Shown: positions 44,930 to 56,094, counted from the stretch's first letter. The stretch is DNA of 64,000 nt from an uncultured Pelagibacteraceae bacterium (GCA_902537555.1 CACBBR010000001.1:69501-133500); one strand, 5' to 3'. Notes: a model not told the origin generated them from the sequence alone. A program made the numbers and translations.

Positions 44930-46839
44930 ACAACAATTACAAATTTTTAAATAATGTCAATTTTCCAAGTGATATCAGAAAATTATCTCAATCTGAGATA
45001 AAAGTTTTGGCTGACGAGGTCAGGCAAGAATTAATTGACGTTGTTTCAGAAACTGGTGGACACCTAGGAGCTGGTCTTGGAGTTGTAGAACTCACTGTGG
45101 TTTTGCATTATATATTTAATACTCCACATGATAAATTAATTTGGGATGTTGGGCACCAAACTTATCCTCATAAAATATTAACTGGTAGGAAAAATAAAAT
45201 TAGAACACTAAGAAAAGGGAGGGGATTGTCTGGTTTCACAAAAAGATCAGAAAGCGAGTATGATCCTTTCGGCGCTGCTCATAGTTCAACTTCTATATCT
45301 TCGGCATTAGGAATGGCTGTTGCTAATAAATTGTCAAATAAATCTGATAATGTAATTGCGGTCATAGGTGATGGAGCGATAAGTGCTGGTATGGCATATG
45401 AGGCAATGAACAACGCGGGAGAAAGTAAGACAAAAATGATAGTCGTTTTAAACGATAATGACATGTCAATTGCAAAACCTGTTGGAGCTATGAGAAAGTA
45501 TCTTGCAAAAATTCTGTCTGGTAAAATTTATTTTAGTTTTAGAGAGACATTAAAATTAATCATATCTGCCTTCTCAAAAAGATTTAAAAATAAAGCAGGA
45601 AAAGCAGAGGATTTTTTAAGATCTGCAGTTACTGGTGGTACTTTATTTAATTCCATGGGATTTTATTACATTGGGCCAATAGATGGACATGATATTGATA
45701 CAATGGTTTCTGTATTTAAAAATGCAAAAGAAATTAATTATGATGGTCCAATTTTAGTTCATGTAAAAACTGAAAAAGGAAAAGGTTATAAATTTGCAGA
45801 AAAATCAGAAGATAAATTCCATGGAGTTTCAAAATTTAATGTAAAAACAGGAGAACAGATAAAGTCTTCATCTAATGCACCATCATATACAAAAGTATTT
45901 GCTAACACCTTAATCAAGCATGCTGAAAAGGATAGTAAAGTTGTTGGTATAACAGCAGCGATGCCCTCAGGAACAGGTATGGATTTATTTGGAAAAAAAT
46001 TTCCTAACAGAATGTTTGATGTTGGAATAGCAGAACAGCATGCAGTAACTTTTGCCGCTGGAATGGCTACAGAGGGGTTTAAACCATATGCAGCAATATA
46101 CTCAACTTTTCTTCAAAGAGCTTATGATCAAGTTGTTCATGATGTTGCAATTCAATCCTTACCAGTAAGATTTGCAATTGATAGAGCTGGACTGGTTGGC
46201 GCTGATGGGCCAACACATGCAGGCTCGTTTGATATAACATACTTATCAACACTACCAAATTTTGTAGTAATGGCGGCTAGCGATGAAGCCGAACTTGTAA
46301 GAATGATCAATACCTCAATAGATATTAATGATAGACCCTCAGCCTTTAGATATCCAAGAGGAAATGGTTTAGGGATTGAATTACCAGAAATAAATGAAAA
46401 AATTGAGTTGGGTAAAGGAAAAATTATTAAAACTGGAAAAAAAGTTGTAATTTTAAATTTTGGTACAAGACTTCATGAGTGTATTTTAGCATCTGAAAAT
46501 TTATCTAAAAAAGGAATTAATATTTCTATAATTGATGCAAGATTTGCAAAACCTTTAGATGAAAATTTAATCTGGCAAATTGCAACAGAGCATGAAGTTT
46601 TAATCACAATAGAGGAGGGATCTATTGGTGGGTTTGGATCTCATGTTAGCCAATTTCTTAGTGAAAAAAATCTTCTAGATAGCAATTTAAAATTTAGATC
46701 AATGATATTGCCTGATAGATTTATAGATCATGATAAGCCAGAGTTAATGTATAAATTTGCAAATCTTGATTCAATTGGAATAGAAAATAAGATTTTAGAT
46801 ACATTAAATTCAAAAGTTTTAATAAAAAAATCTAATTAA
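44926..46839 (+). CDS. dxs: 1-deoxy-D-xylulose-5-phosphate synthase
   Basis: DXS starts the MEP isoprenoid pathway from pyruvate and glyceraldehyde-3-phosphate, using thiamine diphosphate. The 637 residues contain [16 protein letters not shown] near 67-82, the ThDP motif [19 protein letters not shown] near 147-165, and [17 protein letters not shown] near 365-381 with the catalytic Glu. It overlaps ispA by 4 bp and converges on aroC with shared TTAA stop codons. DXP can also feed thiazole and pyridoxal synthesis; pdxH is close by. Confidence 0.97.
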   Translation: MNNNYKFLNNVNFPSDIRKLSQSEIKVLADEVRQELIDVVSETGGHLGAGLGVVELTVVLHYIFNTPHDKLIWDVGHQTYPHKILTGRKNKIRTLRKGRGLSGFTKRSESEYDPFGAAHSSTSISSALGMAVANKLSNKSDNVIAVIGDGAISAGMAYEAMNNAGESKTKMIVVLNDNDMSIAKPVGAMRKYLAKILSGKIYFSFRETLKLIISAFSKRFKNKAGKAEDFLRSAVTGGTLFNSMGFYYIGPIDGHDIDTMVSVFKNAKEINYDGPILVHVKTEKGKGYKFAEKSEDKFHGVSKFNVKTGEQIKSSSNAPSYTKVFANTLIKHAEKDSKVVGITAAMPSGTGMDLFGKKFPNRMFDVGIAEQHAVTFAAGMATEGFKPYAAIYSTFLQRAYDQVVHDVAIQSLPVRFAIDRAGLVGADGPTHAGSFDITYLSTLPNFVVMAASDEAELVRMINTSIDINDRPSAFRYPRGNGLGIELPEINEKIELGKGKIIKTGKKVVILNFGTRLHECILASENLSKKGINISIIDARFAKPLDENLIWQIATEHEVLITIEEGSIGGFGSHVSQFLSEKNLLDSNLKFRSMILPDRFIDHDKPELMYKFANLDSIGIENKILDTLNSKVLIKKSN

Positions 46840-47921
46840 ATTTTATTTTGAGCAGTGTTCATTAAATAGTGGTCAAGAATTACACAATGCATCATAGCTT
46901 CTCCTATTGGGACTGCTCTAATTCCTACACACGGGTCATGTCTTCCTTTAACAGATATTGTTGTATTTTTGCCGAACTTATCAATCGTTTTTCTAGATGA
47001 TAAAATCGATGAAGTTGGTTTAACAGCAAATGAAATTTTTATTTCTTGACCTGTTGAAATTCCACCCAAAATTCCACCAGCATTGTTTGATTTAAAACTA
47101 GTTTTACCTTTTCTTTGTAAAATCTCATCAGAGTTTTCTTCCCCAGTTAGCATAGCTGAATTCATTCCTGATCCAATATTTACCCCCTTTACAGCATTAA
47201 TGCTCATCATCGCAGCTGCTAAATCCATATCTAATTTGGAATATATTGGCGCTCCAAGTCCTAAAGGTACTCCTCTTGCTCTTATCTCAATTATTGCTCC
47301 ACAAGATGAACCAGCTTTTCTTATGCCGAGTAAATATTTTTCCCAGAGCTTAATTACAGATTTGTCAGGACAAAAAAAAGGATTTGTGGATATAGTTTTG
47401 TCTTTCCATTTGTTTATATCACACCCTAAAATTCCTAATTGTATAACTGCACCGACTGCTTGATATTTAGCACCAATCTTATTTTTCAAAACTACTTTTG
47501 CAATTGCCCCTGCTGCAACTCTTGCTGCAGTCTCACGAGCTGATTGTCTTCCACCTCCTCTATAATCCCGAATTCCATACTTTTTAAAATAAGTGTAATC
47601 TGCATGTCCTGGTCGAAATTTGTTCTTTATTGTCTCATAATCTCTAGATCTCATGTCTTTGTTATAAATTATTAAAGATATCGGAGTTCCAGTAGTTTTT
47701 CCCTCAAAAACACCAGATAAAATATTAATTTTGTCATCCTCTTTTCTTTGTGTTGTGAATTTAGATTGACCTGGTTTTCGTTTATTAAGTTCTTTTTGAA
47801 TATCACTTTCCTTTATTGGAACATTTGGTGGGCATCCGTCCACAATACACCCAATTGCAGGACCATGAGACTCTCCCCAAGTAGTAAATCTAAATAACTT
47901 TCCAAAAGTATTAAATGACAT
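46836..47921 (-). CDS. aroC: Chorismate synthase
   Basis: AroC makes chorismate from EPSP using reduced FMN. The 361 residues have all signatures: [17 protein letters not shown] at about 17-33, [13 protein letters not shown] near 70-82, [40 protein letters not shown] near 102-141, and a C-terminal [17 protein letters not shown]. Its 5' end overlaps the longest pdxH frame, but not pdxH from the preferred start. It shares the stop tetranucleotide with dxs. Confidence 0.97.
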   Translation of the reverse strand: MSFNTFGKLFRFTTWGESHGPAIGCIVDGCPPNVPIKESDIQKELNKRKPGQSKFTTQRKEDDKINILSGVFEGKTTGTPISLIIYNKDMRSRDYETIKNKFRPGHADYTYFKKYGIRDYRGGGRQSARETAARVAAGAIAKVVLKNKIGAKYQAVGAVIQLGILGCDINKWKDKTISTNPFFCPDKSVIKLWEKYLLGIRKAGSSCGAIIEIRARGVPLGLGAPIYSKLDMDLAAAMMSINAVKGVNIGSGMNSAMLTGEENSDEILQRKGKTSFKSNNAGGILGGISTGQEIKISFAVKPTSSILSSRKTIDKFGKNTTISVKGRHDPCVGIRAVPIGEAMMHCVILDHYLMNTAQNKI

Positions 47922-47953
47922 TATCTTACTGTATAAATTATTTTTTTAAAATT

Positions 47954-48577
47954 ATGAACGAAAAAAACTCATTAGGATTAAATCTTTGCTTTAAGGATCA
48001 TAATAACCCAATAAAACTTTTTGAAGAATGGTTCAATAAAGCAAAAAAAACTGAAATTAATGACCCAAATGCGTTTGCTGTAGGAACTGTTAATAAAAAA
48101 GGATTTCCAACAGTCAGAATGGTCCTTCTTAAAGATTTTGATAAAAACGGTTTCGTTTTTTATACGAATTTAAAAAGTGATAAAAGTAAAGCCATTAAGA
48201 ATTCTTCAAAAATTTCTATGTGTTTTCATTGGAAAAGCCTACAAAGACAAATTAGGATAATTGGTATTGCATCTAAAGTTTCAAAAAAAGAAGCTGATGA
48301 TTATTATAAATCAAGAGCATACGGAAGTAGAATTGGCGCTTGGGCTTCACAGCAGAGCAGCATTTTAAAAAAAAGAGACGATTTATATAAATCTATAAAA
48401 GAATTTAAAAAAAAATTCCCAAATCAAAAAAAAGTACCACGACCAGAGCACTGGTCAGGTTGGAGAATAAAACCTAAAGAAATAGAATTCTGGCTTGATG
48501 GTCAAAACCGAATTCATGAAAGATTGAAATACATTAAAAAAACTAAAAGTTGGAAAAAAGTATTGTTAAGCCCTTAG
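47954..48577 (+). CDS. pdxH: Pyridoxamine/pyridoxine 5'-phosphate oxidase
   Basis: PdxH oxidises PNP or PMP to pyridoxal 5'-phosphate using FMN. About 207 residues from the ATG at 47954; an in-frame start at 47915 would overlap aroC and adds an unrelated hydrophobic leader, so I prefer the later one. Motifs are FPTVRMVLLKDFDKNGFVFYTN near 47-68, the FMN site QRQIRIIGIA, SRIGAWASQQSS near 121-132, and the C-terminal signature PEHWSGWRIKPKEIEFWLDGQNRIHERL. It converges on the polyprenyl synthase gene, sharing TTAG. Confidence 0.95.
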   Translation: MNEKNSLGLNLCFKDHNNPIKLFEEWFNKAKKTEINDPNAFAVGTVNKKGFPTVRMVLLKDFDKNGFVFYTNLKSDKSKAIKNSSKISMCFHWKSLQRQIRIIGIASKVSKKEADDYYKSRAYGSRIGAWASQQSSILKKRDDLYKSIKEFKKKFPNQKKVPRPEHWSGWRIKPKEIEFWLDGQNRIHERLKYIKKTKSWKKVLLSP

Positions 48578-49587
48578 AAATTTCTCTCTATACTAAAAGA
48601 CGTTAAATTTTTAAGCACATTTTTTTCATCAGACTCCTCAAATACACTTAAAGAATTAGAAGCTAAATTTATATAATGCTCTGCTTTTTTATAACACTCT
48701 TTAATTATGTTATTTTTTTTTATTAGACTTAGAACATATTCTAAATCTTTCTTGTCACGAATTAGTTTTTCAAATAAAGATTTTAATTTTTCTTTTTCAA
48801 CATCATCTAATTTTTGATAAAGTAGAATTATAGGTAATGTTACTTTTCCCTCATAAAAATCATTACCAATGTTTTTTCCAAATAATTTTAATTCAGAATT
48901 ATAATCTAATGTGTCATCTGCAATTTGAAATGTGAGACCTAGGTTTTTTCCATAAAATTCTAAAGCATTTTTAAATTTTAAATCCTTTTCTGAAATAATT
49001 GCGCCAACTTTAGTCGCTGCTGCAAATAATGATGCAGTCTTTGAGGAAATAATATTAAGATATGTCTCCTCTAACATGTCTATCTCTTTATTATGTTGCA
49101 ATTGCAGAACTTCACCTTGAGCAATTTCTGATGATGTATTAGCCAAAAGTTTAAGTAATTCTAAATTTCCATCTTCAACCATCATTTCAAAACATTTGCT
49201 TAAGAGATAATCGCCTACTAAAATTGACGAGTGATTTCCCCAGATCTTATTTAAGGTCTTTTTTCTTCTTCTAATTTTAGAGTTATCAATTACATCATCG
49301 TGCATTAAAGTTGCCGCATGGATTAATTCAACACATGCAGCCAGATTAACATCTCTTAATCCTTTCTCGTATCCACAAATTTTTGAGCATTGCAATGTTA
49401 ATAGAGCTCTAAGTCTTTTACCTCCAGTGCTTAAATGATATTTTGTCATTTTTTGAACTAACTCAACTTTACTTGCTAATCTGGAATTAATTTTTTCTTC
49501 AACGAGAATCAACTTATCTTCAACTGAGCTTTTTAAGTCAGTATAAGAATTATTAATTTGTTTTTTAAGCTGTATTACAGTTCCCAT
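48574..49587 (-). CDS. ispB: Polyprenyl (octaprenyl-like) diphosphate synthase
   Basis: This trans-prenyltransferase (337 residues) makes the long side chain of ubiquinone. The first Asp-rich motif HDDVIDNSKIRR is near 97-108 with the compact DDxxD form, GGKRLRALL near 54 binds IPP, and FQIADDTLDY near 223-232 is the second Asp-rich motif. The compact first motif separates it from IspA. Chain length (8 to 10 units) cannot be read with certainty. It is divergent from the SppA-like gene. Confidence 0.9.
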   Translation of the reverse strand: MGTVIQLKKQINNSYTDLKSSVEDKLILVEEKINSRLASKVELVQKMTKYHLSTGGKRLRALLTLQCSKICGYEKGLRDVNLAACVELIHAATLMHDDVIDNSKIRRRKKTLNKIWGNHSSILVGDYLLSKCFEMMVEDGNLELLKLLANTSSEIAQGEVLQLQHNKEIDMLEETYLNIISSKTASLFAAATKVGAIISEKDLKFKNALEFYGKNLGLTFQIADDTLDYNSELKLFGKNIGNDFYEGKVTLPIILLYQKLDDVEKEKLKSLFEKLIRDKKDLEYVLSLIKKNNIIKECYKKAEHYINLASNSLSVFEESDEKNVLKNLTSFSIERNF

Positions 49588-49629
49588 GTTTTAAAACTAT
49601 TATATACAAATTATTATTATACTTATCAA

Positions 49630-49657
49630 TTGACGCACCTTATTCTTTAATTATAAC
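49630..49657 (+). promoter_or_regulatory. Likely sigma-70 promoter of the sppA-glyQS-ppdK run
   Basis: TTGACG, 16-bp spacer, TATAAC, in the 110-bp gap between the divergent ispB-like and sppA-like genes. The hexamers are among the best matches seen in the window and the start point would fall about 34 bp before the ATG. Confidence 0.5.
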
Positions 49658-49697
49658 TAGGGTTTATAATATATTTAAAAAACTTATAAAAATTTTA

Positions 49698-50507
49698 ATG
49701 TTTTCATTTTTAAAAAAAAAAAAAGTTATTAGCCATCTTAAACTATCAGGCGTTATAGGAAATGCTGGAAAATTTAGACAAGGAATAGATTATTCAAGCC
49801 AGGAAGAAATAATTAAAAAAGCTTTCTCACTAAAAAAAGCACTAGTAGTAGCAATTACAATAAACTCACCAGGAGGATCTCCAGTTCAATCACATCTGAT
49901 ATATAAACTTATTAAGGAACAATCCAAAAAAACAAAAAAAAAAGTGATTGTCTTTGCTGAAGATGTGGCTGCATCCGGTGGATACCTGATCGCTTGTGCT
50001 GGTGATGAAATATATGCAAACTCAAGTTCGATAATAGGATCAATTGGCGTTATTTCAGCATCATTCGGATTTAAAAACTTAATAGAAAAAATTGGAGTTC
50101 AAAGAAGAGTATATACAGCAGGAAAGAATAAAAGTACTTTAGACCCTTTTCTTGATGAAAAAGAAGAGGATATAAATCGGTTAAAAAATATTCAATTAGA
50201 AATTCATCAGGACTTTATTGATGTCGTTGAGGAGAGTAGAAAAGAAAAACTAAATAAAAACTCTGGTATTGAACTTTTTTCAGGCGAGTTTTGGGCTGGA
50301 AAAAAAGCAAAAGAATTAGGTTTAATAGATGGGTTGGGTAATGCAGAACAAATATTAAGAGAAAAATATGGAGATCAAATTGAGATTAAGAAATTTGAAA
50401 AAAGTAAAGGGTGGTTGTCAAAAAAATTATCATCCTCAGAAAATTATACTGATAAAGTAATCAGTTTATTAGAAGAAAGATCAATCTGGCAAAGGTATGG
50501 TCTATAA
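49698..50507 (+). CDS. S49-family signal peptide peptidase-like protease (SppA/SohB-like)
   Basis: This 269-residue serine protease has the ClpP-like fold of peptidase family S49. [15 protein letters not shown] is near 55-69, the nucleophile lies in [17 protein letters not shown] near 93-108, [10 protein letters not shown] follows near 112-121, and the likely catalytic Lys is in [11 protein letters not shown] near 140-150. The short single-domain form resembles the half-length bacterial SppA. No clear signal peptide or membrane anchor is seen beyond the Lys-rich start. A run of 13 A bases lies in codons 5-9. It overlaps glyQ by 11 bp. Confidence 0.88.
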   Translation: MFSFLKKKKVISHLKLSGVIGNAGKFRQGIDYSSQEEIIKKAFSLKKALVVAITINSPGGSPVQSHLIYKLIKEQSKKTKKKVIVFAEDVAASGGYLIACAGDEIYANSSSIIGSIGVISASFGFKNLIEKIGVQRRVYTAGKNKSTLDPFLDEKEEDINRLKNIQLEIHQDFIDVVEESRKEKLNKNSGIELFSGEFWAGKKAKELGLIDGLGNAEQILREKYGDQIEIKKFEKSKGWLSKKLSSSENYTDKVISLLEERSIWQRYGL

Positions 50508-51369
50508 AACAAAAAAAAAAACTTTATCTTTTCAGGACACAATCTTTAATTTACAAAAGTACTGGTCAAAAAAAGGTTGTGTCATATTACAACCGTACGA
50601 TCTAGAGGTAGGAGCTGGAACATTTCATCCAGCAACCACTCTAAGATCGCTTGGTCCAAAACCATGGAAAACTGCATATGTTCAACCATCACGTAGACCG
50701 ACTGACGGAAGATATGGTGACAACCCCAATAGATTACAACATTACTATCAGTTCCAAGTATTAATTAAACCCTCGCCAAAAGAAATAAAAAAGATGTATT
50801 TAAATAGCCTGTCATCAATAGGTATTAATTATGAGGAACACGATATAAGATTTGTTGAAGATGACTGGGAAAGTCCTACTCTTGGAGCAGCAGGCCTTGG
50901 ATGGGAAGTTTGGTGTGATGGTATGGAAGTAACGCAATTTACCTACTTCCAACAAATGGCTGGAGTAGAATGTAAACCTGTATCTGTCGAAATTACATAT
51001 GGATTAGAGAGATTGTGTATGTTTATTCAAAACAAAAAAAGTGTTTTTGACTTAATTTGGAATGATGAAGGAATAACTTACAAAGATGTATTTCATAAGT
51101 CAGAGAAAGAATTTTCAGCATATAATTTTGAATATGCCAACACTGATAATTTATTTAAAATATTTGAAATGCTTGAAGAGGAGACAAAATTATTAGTTGA
51201 AAAAAAAATTTCACTTCCAGCATACGATCAATGTTTAAAATGTAGCCATGTGTTTAATATTCTAGATGCTAGAGGGGTGATTAGTGTAGCACAAAGGGCT
51301 GAATATATTGCAAGAATAAGGGAACTAACTAAATCAATTGGGAAAGTTTGGATTGAAAGCCAAAGTTAA
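50497..51369 (+). CDS. glyQ: Glycyl-tRNA synthetase alpha subunit
   Basis: This is the catalytic alpha subunit of the tetrameric bacterial GlyRS. The 290 residues contain [39 protein letters not shown] near 19-57, [29 protein letters not shown] near 62-90, and the [11 protein letters not shown] segment near 151. These are diagnostic class II motifs. It overlaps the protease gene by 11 bp and shares one base with the glyS start. Confidence 0.97.
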   Translation: MVYKTKKKTLSFQDTIFNLQKYWSKKGCVILQPYDLEVGAGTFHPATTLRSLGPKPWKTAYVQPSRRPTDGRYGDNPNRLQHYYQFQVLIKPSPKEIKKMYLNSLSSIGINYEEHDIRFVEDDWESPTLGAAGLGWEVWCDGMEVTQFTYFQQMAGVECKPVSVEITYGLERLCMFIQNKKSVFDLIWNDEGITYKDVFHKSEKEFSAYNFEYANTDNLFKIFEMLEEETKLLVEKKISLPAYDQCLKCSHVFNILDARGVISVAQRAEYIARIRELTKSIGKVWIESQS

Positions 51370-53432
51370 TGTCAGAATTATTTGTAGAGTTATTTAGTGA
51401 GGAAATTCCTGCAAAGCTTCAGATAAATGCAAGGAATGAGTTAAAAAAAAATATTAAAAATTTTTTTATTGATAACCAAATTAAATTTAATGAAGATTTT
51501 AATGTTTATTCAACACCAAATAGACTAGTTCTCCATATTGATAAAATCCCTAATGAAATTAAACTCAACTCAGAGGAAATAAGAGGTCCAAATGTTAATG
51601 CTCCCGAAAAAGCTTTAGAGGGATTTATTAGATCAAACAATACAACATTAGAAAAAATTTTTAAAAAAAGTACTGAGAAAGGTGAATTCTACTTTTTTAA
51701 AAAGGAGCCTAGAAAAATAAAAGTTTCAGATTTATTAGAAAAAAATTTAAGTGAAATCTTAACAAAGATAACTTGGAATAAATCTATGAAATGGGCTAAT
51801 TATGATCTTTACTGGGGAAGACCTCTTAAATCCATTTTAGCAATATTTAATAAAAAACCTCTTAATTTTGTTTTTAACCACATAAATAGCTCTAACAAAA
51901 CTTTTACAGATAAATCACTAGAAGAAGGTTTAAAAATTTTTAACGACTTTAATTCGTATATAAAATTTTTTAAACAAAAAGGTATTTTAATTGATCAAGA
52001 TTTAAGAAAAAAAATAATACAGAATAAGATTAATGAAATAATTAATAAAAAAAATTTAAAAGTCGAACAGAATGAAAGGCTTATAGATGAAATAGTAAAT
52101 ATAGTTGAAAAACCAGCAGTAATTATTTGTGATTTTGACAAAAAATTTTTAAATGTACCTAGTGAAATATTGATTACAACTATGCAGAGTCATCAAAAAT
52201 ATTTACCAACCTTTGATGAAAAAAATAATCTTACAAATAATTTTTTTGTAGTTTCAGATATAAAAGACACTAAAGGGTTTGTTAAATTAGGAAATGAGAG
52301 AGTGATTGAGGCAAGATTAAACGATGCTGAGTTTTTTTGGGAAAAAAATAAAACTCAAAATTTAGTTAAGCAAGTAGATAAATTGAAAAATATAAATTAT
52401 TTTAAAGGTTTAGGATCCTACTTTGATAAAATTCAAAGAATGAGAAAGTTATCATCATTAATTTCTGATGATTTTTTAATTAGTAAAGATAAAATTGAAA
52501 TAGCCTCATCAATTTGTAAAGTTGATTTGATGTCCGATCTTGTTGGAGAATTTCCAGAACTCCAAGGTATTGTCGGTGGTCACTTTGCAAAGTTTCAAGG
52601 GTTTGATAAAGAAGTTTGTCTTGCTGTGTCTGAACAATATTTGCCTAACGGCATGGAAAGCAAACTACCAAAAAAAATGTACAGTATTGCTTTGTCTTTA
52701 AGTGATAAACTAGATTCATTAGTAGGTTTTTTTGGAATAAATCTGAAACCTACTAGTTCAAAAGACCCATATGCCATAAGAAGAATGGCTATAAGTCTTG
52801 TTAGATTAATTGTTGAAAATGAAACAAAAATCAAATTAAAAGATTTAATTGTTTACACTTGTTCAGCATATAGAGATCAGGGCTATGATTTTGACACCAA
52901 AAAAATACAAAATGAATTAAGCGATTTCATAATTGAGAGATTAAAAAATTATTTAAAAGAAAAAAAAATTAGACAAGATATAATTGAAAGTTCAACATTT
53001 TTGCTTGGATTGGATGATTTATTAAAGGCTTATAAAAAATCTTTATGCTTAAATAAAAATATTAAAAAAGAAATCGGTTTTGAAACTATTGCAGCATACA
53101 AAAGATCTTCAAATATATTAAATACTGAAGAAAAGATATCTATGGAAACTCTTGGTTTTGCAGATCCAGGCTTATTTAAAAATGATTATGAGAAAAAATT
53201 ATATAAAAAAATAAATGATATAAGAAAATATTTTTTGAGTATTGGAAAAGATGAAAATTACGAGGAAAGTCTAAAAATTTTATCAAGCATTAAGAATGAG
53301 GTAAATGATTTTTTCGATAATGTTATTGTTAACGATGAAGATATAATAATTAAAAAAAATAGATTAGAATTATTAAATATGTTGTGTAAAACTTTTGATA
53401 ACTATTTTAATTTTTCAAAAATAGAAGCCTAG
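51369..53432 (+). CDS. glyS: Glycyl-tRNA synthetase beta subunit
   Basis: This tRNA-binding subunit of the tetrameric GlyRS has 687 residues, near the normal length of about 690. It begins ELFVELFSEEIPAKLQ, with TPNRLVLHI near 46 and EVLITTMQSHQKYLPTFDEKNNLTNNFFVVSD-like sequence near 275-305. HD-domain-like GEFPELQGIVGGHFAK lies near 394, and YAIRRMAISLVRLI near 465-478. It shares a base with glyQ and is followed after 1 bp by ppdK, so the genes are co-transcribed. Confidence 0.96.
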   Translation: MSELFVELFSEEIPAKLQINARNELKKNIKNFFIDNQIKFNEDFNVYSTPNRLVLHIDKIPNEIKLNSEEIRGPNVNAPEKALEGFIRSNNTTLEKIFKKSTEKGEFYFFKKEPRKIKVSDLLEKNLSEILTKITWNKSMKWANYDLYWGRPLKSILAIFNKKPLNFVFNHINSSNKTFTDKSLEEGLKIFNDFNSYIKFFKQKGILIDQDLRKKIIQNKINEIINKKNLKVEQNERLIDEIVNIVEKPAVIICDFDKKFLNVPSEILITTMQSHQKYLPTFDEKNNLTNNFFVVSDIKDTKGFVKLGNERVIEARLNDAEFFWEKNKTQNLVKQVDKLKNINYFKGLGSYFDKIQRMRKLSSLISDDFLISKDKIEIASSICKVDLMSDLVGEFPELQGIVGGHFAKFQGFDKEVCLAVSEQYLPNGMESKLPKKMYSIALSLSDKLDSLVGFFGINLKPTSSKDPYAIRRMAISLVRLIVENETKIKLKDLIVYTCSAYRDQGYDFDTKKIQNELSDFIIERLKNYLKEKKIRQDIIESSTFLLGLDDLLKAYKKSLCLNKNIKKEIGFETIAAYKRSSNILNTEEKISMETLGFADPGLFKNDYEKKLYKKINDIRKYFLSIGKDENYEESLKILSSIKNEVNDFFDNVIVNDEDIIIKKNRLELLNMLCKTFDNYFNFSKIEA

Positions 53433-53433
53433 T

Positions 53434-56094
53434 ATGAAAAAAATTATATTTAATTTTAAATCCAATGAAATAAAAAAAATTAAACAACCAAAAAATATCC
53501 TTGGTGGCAAAGGTGCAAACCTTTCTGAAATGGGAAGAATGGGGCTGCCCGTACCCCCTGGTTTTACAATATCTACTGAGGTATGTAACTTGTTTTACAA
53601 GAATAAAAAAAAATTAAATAAAAAAATACTTAATGAAATAAATAAAGAACTAAAATTTATTGAAAAAGACTCAGGAAAAAAATTTGGAGATATAAGAAAT
53701 CCTCTCCTAGTTTCTGTAAGATCTGGAGCTAGGGTTTCCATGCCTGGTATGATGGATACAATTTTAAATCTAGGCCTAAATGACAATACAGTAATAGCAC
53801 TTGCAAAAAAAACTTCAAATTTAAGGTTTGCAAATGATAGTTATAGGCGTTTTATTCAAATGTATTCCAATGTTGTGTTGGGTATCGAAGCCTATCACTT
53901 TGAGGATATAATCGAGAACTACAAGTTAACAAAAGGAGTATTACTAGACACAGAATTAGACGAGTATGACTGGGAAGCTTTAATAAAAGATTTTAAAAAC
54001 ACTGTAAAAGAAAAAACAAAAAAAGATTTTCCTCAAAATGTCAAAGAACAACTGGTGGGAGCTATAAGTGCTGTATTTTTATCTTGGGAAAGTAACAGAG
54101 CAAAAGTCTATAGAAAATTAAATCAAATACCGTCAGATTGGGGTACAGCAGTTAATGTACAATCAATGGTTTTTGGAAATATGGGAAATGATTGTGCAAC
54201 TGGTGTAGTATTTACTAGAAACCCATCAGATGGATCAAAAAATATTTATGGAGAATATTTAATAAATGCACAAGGAGAGGATGTAGTTGCTGGAACCAGA
54301 ACACCCCAGCATATCACAAAAAAAGCCAGAGTTGAGTCAAAAGAAACTCTTAAGTCAATGGAAGAGACAATGCCAGAAACATACAGGCAACTTAAAAATA
54401 TTTTAAATAAGTTAGAAAAACATTACAAAGATATGCAGGACGTGGAGTTTACTGTTGAAAATAAAAAACTTTGGATGCTTCAAACGCGCTCTGGAAAACG
54501 AACAGCTAAGTCTGCTGTTAAAATAGCTGTAGATATGGTTAAAGAAAAGTTGATTACCAAAAAAGATGCAATATTGCGAATTGAACCAAGTTCTTTAGAT
54601 ACTTTGCTTCATCCAACTTTAGATGAGAAAGCAAACTTAGAAGTAATTGGGCTAGGCTTGCCTGCATCACCTGGTGCTGCAAGTGGAAAAGTTGTTTTCA
54701 CGTCTGAGGAGGCTGAAAGACTAAATAGTATGATGCAAAGTACAATATTAGTTCGTGTAGAAACTTCACCAGAAGATATACATGGTATGCATGCAGCAAA
54801 AGGAATACTGACATCAAGAGGTGGTATGACAAGTCATGCTGCAGTAGTTGCTAGAGGAATGGGACGACCATGTGTTTCTGGATCTAGTGAAATAGAAATT
54901 GATTATGAAAATAAATTATTCAAAACAAAAAATAAAGTAATTAAAGAGGGAGAACTAATTACAATTGACGGTTCAACAGGCAGAATAATGATTGGAGAGG
55001 TAAAAACAGTTAAACCAGAAATATCAGGTGATTTCTCAAAAATAATGAGTTGGTCTGATGACTTTAGAAAATTAAAAATTAGAACTAATTCCGAAACTCC
55101 ATTAGATAGTAAAACTGCTAGAGAATTTGGCGCTGAAGGTATTGGTTTATGTAGAACTGAACATATGTTTTTTGACGAAGAAAGAATTTTATCAGTAAGA
55201 GAAATGATATTATCAAAAACAATTAAAGATCGATCTAATGCACTCAAAAAACTATTGCCGCATCAAAAAAAAGATTTTATTGAAATATTTAAAATAATGA
55301 GAGGTTTACCAGTAACAGTAAGGTTGCTTGACCCACCACTTCATGAATTTTTGCCAAAAAGTAATAACGAAATTAATGATGTTGCAGTTTCACTAAATAT
55401 TCCTGTTAAAGAACTTGAAGTTAGAATTTCCGAACTTCATGAACAAAACCCAATGTTGGGTCATAGAGGTTGTAGATTAGCAATATCATTTCCTGAAATT
55501 TATGAGATGCAGTGTAGAGCAATTTTTGAAGCTTTAGTAGAATGTAAAAAGCAAAAAATACAATCTACTATGCCAGAAATTATGATACCTTTAGTTTCAA
55601 CAGAAGCAGAGATAAAAATCATGAAAGAATTAGTCATAAGAGTGGCAAAAAAAGTTCAAGAAGAAAATAAAATTAAAATTGATTTTTTAGTCGGAACAAT
55701 GATTGAACTCCCAAGAGCAGCAATCAAGGCAAAAGAAATTGCTAAACATGCTGAATTTTTTAGTTTTGGTACTAATGATTTAACCCAAACTACATTTGGA
55801 ATTAGTAGAGATGATAGTGGTAAATTCCTTAATGATTATATAGAGAACAAAATTTTTGATATTGATCCTTTTGTATCAATTGATGATGGAGTAGGGGACT
55901 TAATTAAAATTGCAACTGATAAAGGCAGAAAACAAAATCAAAAAATTAAACTTGGAATTTGTGGTGAGCATGGTGGTGATCCTAAAAGTATAGAATTTTG
56001 TGCAAAAACTGGCTTAGATTATGTATCATGTTCTCCTTACAGAGTTCCAGTTGCAAGATTAGCAGCAGCTCAAGCTCAAATAAAAAAAAATTAA
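53434..56094 (+). CDS. ppdK: Pyruvate, phosphate dikinase
   Basis: PPDK interconverts pyruvate + ATP + Pi with PEP + AMP + PPi. The 886 residues carry the N-terminal ATP-grasp domain (GGKGANLSEMGRMGLPVPPGFTIST near 24-48, SVRSGARVSMPGMMDTILNLGLN near 92-114), the phospho-His domain GGMTSHAAVVARGMGRPCVSG near 464-484, and the C-terminal PEP/pyruvate barrel (GLCRTEHMFF, FGTNDLTQTTFG, GICGEHGGDP). It can act in gluconeogenesis or glycolysis. It lies 1 bp after glyS and converges on nadC, sharing TTAA stop codons. Confidence 0.97.
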   Translation: MKKIIFNFKSNEIKKIKQPKNILGGKGANLSEMGRMGLPVPPGFTISTEVCNLFYKNKKKLNKKILNEINKELKFIEKDSGKKFGDIRNPLLVSVRSGARVSMPGMMDTILNLGLNDNTVIALAKKTSNLRFANDSYRRFIQMYSNVVLGIEAYHFEDIIENYKLTKGVLLDTELDEYDWEALIKDFKNTVKEKTKKDFPQNVKEQLVGAISAVFLSWESNRAKVYRKLNQIPSDWGTAVNVQSMVFGNMGNDCATGVVFTRNPSDGSKNIYGEYLINAQGEDVVAGTRTPQHITKKARVESKETLKSMEETMPETYRQLKNILNKLEKHYKDMQDVEFTVENKKLWMLQTRSGKRTAKSAVKIAVDMVKEKLITKKDAILRIEPSSLDTLLHPTLDEKANLEVIGLGLPASPGAASGKVVFTSEEAERLNSMMQSTILVRVETSPEDIHGMHAAKGILTSRGGMTSHAAVVARGMGRPCVSGSSEIEIDYENKLFKTKNKVIKEGELITIDGSTGRIMIGEVKTVKPEISGDFSKIMSWSDDFRKLKIRTNSETPLDSKTAREFGAEGIGLCRTEHMFFDEERILSVREMILSKTIKDRSNALKKLLPHQKKDFIEIFKIMRGLPVTVRLLDPPLHEFLPKSNNEINDVAVSLNIPVKELEVRISELHEQNPMLGHRGCRLAISFPEIYEMQCRAIFEALVECKKQKIQSTMPEIMIPLVSTEAEIKIMKELVIRVAKKVQEENKIKIDFLVGTMIELPRAAIKAKEIAKHAEFFSFGTNDLTQTTFGISRDDSGKFLNDYIENKIFDIDPFVSIDDGVGDLIKIATDKGRKQNQKIKLGICGEHGGDPKSIEFCAKTGLDYVSCSPYRVPVARLAAAQAQIKKN

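Noticed and set aside
47915-47953. Upstream ATG start for pdxH overlapping aroC
   Set aside because: It adds 13 residues with no similarity to PdxH and overlaps the aroC start; the ATG at 47954 fits the family.
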